This document shows, one piece after another, positions 57,753 to 64,000 of a stretch of 64,000 nt of DNA (position 1 is the first letter of the stretch; each line of letters opens with the position of its first letter). Source of the DNA: Ricinus communis. Lineage: Eukaryota > Streptophyta > Magnoliopsida > Malpighiales > Euphorbiaceae. Made by a program: the position numbers and the translations under genes. The notes under the pieces were generated by a model that had not been told where the DNA came from, did not search any database, and saw only the letters and a list, made by a program, of their open reading frames with translations. The DNA is taken from contig NC_063263.1 of NCBI RefSeq assembly GCF_019578655.1, positions 7,140,001-7,204,000 on the forward strand, in the 5' to 3' direction.

Positions 57753-59329
57753 TCCATAGTTAATAAATAAATTAATTAAATAAAAAATATTAGAATTTTA
57801 TTAGAATAAAATGAGATAATAAATGAGTCGAAAAATCTATTAATATTTAAATCATTATACACCGTATTTAAAAATAATAATAAGAGTATCATAGAAGAAA
57901 AGAAAAGAGTCAAAATCTAATAACTAATTTTTTTAATATGTGGAAAGTGAAAATAGAGTATGAAAGTGGGAGGGAGAGGGTTAACCTTAATGGAGTAGGT
58001 AATCCCAATTTTTCATTGCATTTGTTAGTAATTTAGTGGCATTAATGGAGTAGGTTAAGCATTTTAATTTATGGAGCAGGTTGAGCAAAGCCATTCTCTT
58101 TAAAGATGTACAAAAGAATTCTGTGCTACCCTACCTAAGAATTCTGGCCGGCCCAATTCACACATTTTGGATCTTCTCAATGTTCCTTTACCTTGGATCC
58201 TATTTGGGCTCTTCTATTTTCAGTGTAAGGCCCATAAACGAATCCCCAGCAGCAGCTTTTTGAAAGTTAAATATAAAAAGAGGGTTAAATATGCATCTAC
58301 TACTTAAATTTTATTTTTATAATTTTTTAAATATTAATTTTTAATTTAACTTAATAAATACATTATATTTTATTTTTTAATAATATTTAAATACTAATAC
58401 GCAGTACGCGTGAACTTGTTAAATGAAACTGCATATTAAAATGGATTTAAATATCAAATAAAAATAAATTGAAACTCTATCAAATTATATTAAAAATTAA
58501 AATATTAAAATGATCAAAATAATAAAAAATTTAGATATCTAAATATGGATTTAACTACCACATCTCTTTAGTCACTCGAAAAAGTTCCACAATATTTTAA
58601 TATTAAATAATTAACATATATAATAATTATTTAATGCTAATAGATATGTGATACTCATATTAATTCCGTATTAGACTAGCAAAGTAGTTTACAGCTTCTT
58701 ACTAATTTAGGTTGTATGTTCCTGAATTTCTTTATGGTATTTTAAAGATGCCAACAATGTCATTCTCACTCAACTTGGCATTAAAGAAAGCAGCAAAAGC
58801 TACAGTGTAAACTTGAGTATCATCAGGCCAAGCACACCAAAAACTTCATTTTCAAGTACATACACATATAGCAAATACCGACCTAAATTCTTATTGGAAA
58901 TAAGTAAATGAAGGGAAGTCTAACATCAAATGAACTATTCTGGGGTCAATCATCACCGGCTAAAAGATTACAGATTTGTTCATATATTTCCTTCATACAA
59001 AACCAATGCGATAAAGACTCCCACCAAATTCTCTACCCATCTTAATTGAATCCAATTTATTGATGTTTCATGATGTCAAAACCAATTTGGCCGCCGCAAT
59101 ATACTATTTATGTGCACATTTTGGCACAACCCTAATTTTGTCTGTTTCAGATCTGTCTAAATATACATGCAATAACCACTGATATATTTGGTGCGTGTAC
59201 AATCAAAGATTGTTCCAGTCTCAATCAAGATTTTACAAGAATACAAAAACTGTATTTTTCAACTGGTGCCACGCCTGATTGTGAGTCTCATAGTCATCGA
59301 GAGCTTGGAATTTTACAGCCTACAAGTAA

Positions 59330-59540
59330 ATTCAATTAGGTACTGGTCCACGCCGAACTCTGGTCCGGTTGGCACTCTTGCTTGCGAGATTTGAGAGATT
59401 TCAAATTTAAATCTCATCTCTTATATTCAATAATATTGACGGGAGTAATTTATCTTTATGGGTGATAGAAAATGACTATATCGGGTGCAGTCCACAGCTC
59501 ATCGGTGCTCCAATAAATCAAATAAAAAAATAACTCATAT
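59330..59540 (+). mobile_element. Possible SINE-like element
   Basis: CTCTGGTCCGGTTGGCACTC followed by TTGCTTGCGAGATT resembles a degenerate tRNA A-box region. AGATTTCAAATTTAAATCTC about 30 bp on resembles a B box (GTTCAAATCTC). A GC-richer 3' part (GGGTGCAGTCCACAGCTCATC) ends in an A-rich tract near 59520-59540. The order A box, B box, body, A-rich tail fits a tRNA-derived SINE. Target-site duplications were not identified. Confidence 0.3.
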
Positions 59541-60621
59541 ATACTTATGAAATTATTCAAATTTTCATTGTTGTTTAATATTTCCTTTTGTACTGAAACA
59601 TTTACCAAGGACTTACCAAGAATATTGGCTTCTTTTAGCTATGAATTCAAATGGTATGTCTTACAATGTAAAAAAGAAAAAGAGCGAAAACGTTATGATC
59701 AAGAAAAAGAAAGCAAATAAAGCAAAGGTAATTGAAGTTCTTGAAGTTTCATGCATGCAAAAAAGCATATGAACAGATAGCGATGGTGTTAGTGTGAATC
59801 ATCGAAGAAGACAATGTAAATAGGGGTATCAATAATAAGTATTGGTAGGACACTACTGATTACCCTACATTAATTCTTTAGCCATCCAAGCACGTTTTCT
59901 TTTCAAAAGATTCTGCCTTTTGCCACTTAGGGTGCCCTTCAAAATGATTTATAGCGGCCGGAGTAGATGCAATGTGGTGGCTATATGGTTGCTTCGGTTT
60001 GTAGTACAGTCACTTTCCTCCCCAAAGATTTGAAAACTCCATATATCCTGTGGTAGATATTTGATAGGCTGACTGACTGTAAAATGTAGATTAGTACATA
60101 TGCTGATCCATTATTTTGATTAACTTCATTTTTGATTGTCAAGTTTTTCTTGATATTACCATTGCCATCAACTGATTATTTGAATTTTTAAAGTCACGCA
60201 AAGAAAGAAAATTTTGAATCTCTAAAAGTATAAAATTGAATATAATCATTTTTTCGAAATATTATAAAATTTAAATCACTTACATCATAATAATAATGTT
60301 CTAATAGAAAGAATTAACCCTAATTGTATAATTAATATAGTTTGATTGAACCCTAATGAAAAGAAAATCCAAAAATCTTAAACAAAACCAATTATATGAT
60401 TAGCTATTATGTAAATTCTTTTATTTTAGCACAAATGGTCTGTCTTTGATCCAACTAGGAAAAATATATTTTTCGAAAAAATGACCCCATACCGCCAAAG
60501 CACTAAAAGAAAATTATAATAGAGTTATAACAGCACATTAATCATTGCCCTATATGGTCTATATATATATATGATATGAACCGGCCAAGCATGTCTTCTT
60601 TTACAAGGAATCTATCTGGCT

Positions 60622-60641
60622 GGCTAGCTAGCTAGCTAGGG
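60622..60641. repeat. (GCTA)n microsatellite
   Basis: About four to five GCTA units (GGCTAGCTAGCTAGCTAGG) in intergenic DNA. Confidence 0.8.
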
Positions 60642-62031
60642 TTTCTTACATCAAGTACACATATATCAGGAATCAATGAAAACCTTGTGAATGATCTAAA
60701 GACACAGAGATATTGTTTAATGGCTACAGGAAATGCATTGTGGAGACTTTGTTTACCATCTCTGTCTTTCCCTAAGTATTCAACTTCGAAATAATTTAAT
60801 TGGGTCTCTATCATTATAATTAATAAGTCTGGAAAAGTTCACATATGTCACTGTATCCATGCATGTCTTTTTCTATCATTGTAGTTAGCGACTGCATAGT
60901 ATTCTAGGTAAGGATTTAATGGCCTGTGGGAACTGCTTTGATGTGTTCATGTGATTTACAAGTAATCTGAGCAGGAAAAAGAAATAGTGATCACATGCTT
61001 TAGAGGAGTTCATATCCATTGACATGGGGATTTTGACAAGCTGAAAGATACTAATTTTGAAAGAAATGTTTCAGGAAAAGAAGATAGCTAGCTAGACCTG
61101 ATCTAATCTGCTTTATTGGTTCCATTCATGTGAAATCTCACCTATATTTTACCTGTAAAAATGACTTCTTTCCCATTCCTGAAAGCAAAATGTTCTTTTC
61201 TTTAAGAAAAAAGAAAAGAAAAGATAAAGTGAATGTTGAAACTAGAGAGCATTAGAGTTGGTTAGGATGATATATATGTTTATATATTAAATGAATTTGT
61301 AATTGATTAACAGCAGCTGCCCTAATGGAAAGGCTTTTTGGTACGTCTTGTTTTTAATTATATTAATCCATATCTTTGCAATCATTATAAGTTGATGGTA
61401 GTCATGGCAGCCAGATCTTCTCAATCATATATGTGAGAAACGTGATATCAAAAGTATCAATTTTGAAATGTCGAAAGCAACTCAGCAAAAGGTTAATCTT
61501 AATTCTCTTCTAACATCTTCTTTTAATTAAATTTAATGGGTCCCTTGCACCAGTTCTAAATAAATTTTTTTAACTTTATAATCAAGATTTTGAAAGAATT
61601 ATTCCACTCAAAAGAATAAATTACTAAGTGAGGCTTCAAAAATAATTTTATAACCGTACATAAATATCTACTATAGTTTCGTTATATACACTAAAATAAA
61701 TTAAAAAAATATGCATTATGAGTATTTTATATTTTAGTATTGGATGATTGACATATATTTTATTATTTTAAATTAATAAACATATATTAATAATTTATCA
61801 GTCTCTTGTATAAGTGGGGACATATCTCAAACTTAATTTAAAATATTAGATAAAGTTTTAAGGATGCACATGTATATTTAACAAATAATAATTTTGTATA
61901 ACTTTAATAAATTCATTTATAGACATTTAAAAATTGGAGAAATAGTTGGAAATTAATATTTTTAAAAGAGGGCATATATATCTGCACAAACACAAAAAGG
62001 GAAAAAGCATGAGAATAATTAAAAATGATGA

Positions 62032-62520
62032 ATGGTTAGTGTGTGGGATGTGCTTCTAATTATTGCAGGCTATGGAATTTTGTTCACAAGTACCTTTGTT
62101 AAAAATTGTATCACATCAGCAAGCTTCTTGCCTGAGAAACACACAGCCTTGTCTCTGTTTTTCATCCGCAATAAAAAGAAGAGAAAGCCTTCTATGTATG
62201 TGCAGGATTATTCCAAGTGCTGCTTTTCATGCACAATATTGCCAAATTTTTTGAAGCAAAGCCAACTCATACCTGAACACACAAATATTGAAGATGCTTA
62301 TTTCCGTGAAAAGGCCTTATTGGATACAATAACTGTCATCGATGAGGGAAAAGAAAATCGAGAAAAGGACACACACAAAAAGAAAGGAAGACTCAACTCA
62401 TTGGCTCATTTCCTTGGCAACAATTTCAGTTCCTCTTTCTTTATTGGAATATTGGCTTTGATTAGCTTAGTTTTGATTACCGGTTTAGTTTCTGTTTATA
62501 ATAGGAATTTTTCAAATTAA
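62032..62520 (+). CDS. Small unrecognised protein with two predicted membrane segments
   Basis: An intronless 162-residue ORF, MVSVWDVLLIIAGYGILFTS to VYNRNFSN. Hydrophobic segments lie at about residues 6-24 and 136-156. Between them is a basic stretch (RNKKKRKP, 46-53), a Cys-rich patch (KCCFSC, 62-67) and a highly charged region (IDEGKENREKDTHKKKGR, 103-120). Both ends would be in the membrane with the loop on one side. The sequence is more balanced in composition than its surroundings, which supports coding. I recognise no family. It stands alone, with no gene for about 5 kb upstream. Confidence 0.5.
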   Translation: MVSVWDVLLIIAGYGILFTSTFVKNCITSASFLPEKHTALSLFFIRNKKKRKPSMYVQDYSKCCFSCTILPNFLKQSQLIPEHTNIEDAYFREKALLDTITVIDEGKENREKDTHKKKGRLNSLAHFLGNNFSSSFFIGILALISLVLITGLVSVYNRNFSN

Positions 62521-64000
62521 CTTTCTATAGCTGTAAGATTTTAAAATTAACTTTCCATCGATGTTTAATTAAACTATTCGATAAATAAAATTTAAAATTG
62601 ATTTTTTTGTCGGCCGTTCGTCGGACCATATAACTAGGACTTTATTATATTTATAAAAAAGATATATAGAGAGATATTTATTTTTTTGTTAAATATTTCT
62701 AATGTTGATCAGATTGATTAATAAATAAAATTTAACTTGAAAAATTGAATAAAATCTCCTCATGGTCTCTGGCTCTCTTTGTCTTCTGTCTCTTTCCAAA
62801 GAGGAAAAAAAGAAAAAGCTGCAGCAAATTAAAGAGTTCCCCACAATAATCTTCTTGGGATCACCAAAAATTCTCTTAATATAAACTTTCTGTTTTTACT
62901 CCCCACACGACCACACACAAGCACTTCCCTTCCTTTTCTTTTAGTAAAGCTGCCCTGTCCCTTTCTTTTTCTCTTTTCCTACAATGCCCATGTCAAAAGA
63001 CAATTCTTTTTCAAATAACATGGGCATTTTAGTAATTTTATTTAAGTATTAGGGTGACGTGGCCACACGTGAAGGTAATTACATGTGTCGAGTACTGAGT
63101 GGTTGTGACTATTTTTTTGTTAGGCAATAAGGGGGCAAGGTTAATTATCCAAGAGGTCCCAGTACAGTTAGCTCTTTTTTTCTTTTTTTTCACTGGATTT
63201 GCTTCAACTTTTTCTTGGCAATTTCTCTGGTATTAATGGATAGATATTCAATTTAGTTTCCATATTGGCAGATAGTTACAATTAAAACTATGCTATATAT
63301 TTTATAAGTTTATAGATAATTTAATTTTTAGTAAATTAAGAATTATAAAAAATAACATATAGATATGATCATATATATTGACAGACTAGCATAATAAAGT
63401 TAAAAAAATATTATATCCGCTCTTTTATTAGTTTTTTTTATGTGAATTTACAAACTGTTTACACCCTCTCATGTATATATAAACAAAACTATATGATAAA
63501 TTATTAATAATTTATAAAATTAAGAATATATATTTTAATATTAATAATGCATTAAATTAAATATTTTATAAGTTATCCGTACATTTAAAAAGAATGTTTA
63601 CTCTTCTTATAAAATCTATAAATTAATAGACGTCATTCTTTCGGTATTTATAATTTTTTTTACAATTATTAATTCTAAAATAAATAAAAATTATCAATAC
63701 TAAAAGCATGTTATATTATAAAAAAATTATTAAATGTTAATTTTAACAAATCTTCTTCATCAGAAAAATTTAAATTAGATACGTCATAAAGGGAACTAAA
63801 ATTTTAAGTTTTGTTCAAGATATTTTAACAGCATTTATCAAGCTAATTATGTATTAGTAGTATTTATTTATTATCCTAAATAATTTTCAGAAATCTATAA
63901 AATTAATAATTTGTTTATTCATCTAAAAACATTTATAACATAATACATTAAAAAAAATTAAGATTTTTAAGTCCCTACTCTTTGGAGTCCTAGTGGCCTG
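62521..64000. other. AT-rich right end of the window
   Basis: No ORF is supported. From about 62760 to 63230 composition is more balanced, with C-rich tracts and a G-box/ABRE pair at 63056-63071, as in a promoter or leader. The remainder to 64000 is extremely AT-rich. Confidence 0.45.
63056..63071 (+). promoter_or_regulatory. Paired ABRE / G-box elements
   Basis: GACGTGGC (63056-63063) is followed three bases later by CACGTG (63066-63071) within GACGTGGCCACACGTG. Two ACGT cores at short spacing are the classical arrangement bound by bZIP factors of the ABF/GBF type in ABA- or light-responsive promoters. No start codon of a recognised gene lies close by, so the target is unknown. Confidence 0.4.

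Larger units (their letters stand above)
56869..62031. other. Gene-poor intergenic region
   Basis: The first 150-450 bp are the VPS2.1 promoter and contain GGCCCG motifs (about 57012 and 57294) on either strand. A (TA)n run lies at 57717-57750. A possible SINE lies at about 59330-59540. A (GCTA)n patch (60622-60641) sits in otherwise unremarkable DNA. No ORF has convincing similarity, and I found no recognisable microRNA sequence. Confidence 0.5.

Noticed and set aside
58081..58263. 60-codon plus-strand ORF
   Set aside because: It starts without an ATG and lies in repetitive AT-rich DNA; no similarity.
60590..61120. Possible microRNA precursor
   Set aside because: No recognised mature plant microRNA sequence and no convincing hairpin seen by eye.

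Overview
The window is nuclear DNA of a dicot plant. The evidence is the long AT-rich intergenic DNA, many short GT-AG introns, microsatellites, and proteins that read as plant orthologues throughout. I cannot fix the species. Exon structures were built by hand from splice signals, reading-frame continuity and family similarity. In each of the five spliced genes the exon lengths add up to a whole number of codons: 1854, 302, 660, 399 and 224 residues.

Layout. 1-3340: a near-identical 1.6 kb tandem duplication. 3340-8600: AT-rich DNA without a gene. 8635-19738 (-): a 17-exon gene for the B-block binding subunit of TFIIIC. 20900-22635 (+): an EARLY FLOWERING 4-like gene with a 5' UTR intron, divergent from TFIIIC across a promoter with a 21-G run. 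25160-27980 (-): a predicted plastid NAD(P)-binding Rossmann-fold protein. 28000-31200: gene-poor. 31205-34680 (+): a putative promoter and first exon followed by seven tandem ~385 bp units, each holding an exon-like block. 36800-43233 (+): a TRF-like single-Myb protein. 43997-44662 (-): an unrecognised acidic, proline-rich protein, divergent from 45368-51557 (+), the GTPase DRG1. 52470-53262 (-): a broken omega-amidase (nitrilase-like) pseudogene. 54210-54677 (+): a membrane-anchored RING-H2 protein. 55070-56868 (-): the ESCRT-III subunit VPS2.1. 57000-64000: mostly gene-poor, with one small predicted two-pass membrane protein at 62032-62520.

The genes are not an operon or a pathway. The run TFIIIC B-block, ELF4-like, Rossmann protein, TRF-like, DRG matches, as I recall the Arabidopsis chromosome 1 gene order, the union of two duplicated segments (around At1g17450-At1g17470 and At1g72630-At1g72660). 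The window therefore looks like an intact copy of an old collinear block. I found no CRISPR array, convincing tRNA or rRNA, or intact transposon. The most unexplained structure is the 385 bp array with repeated exon-like blocks.
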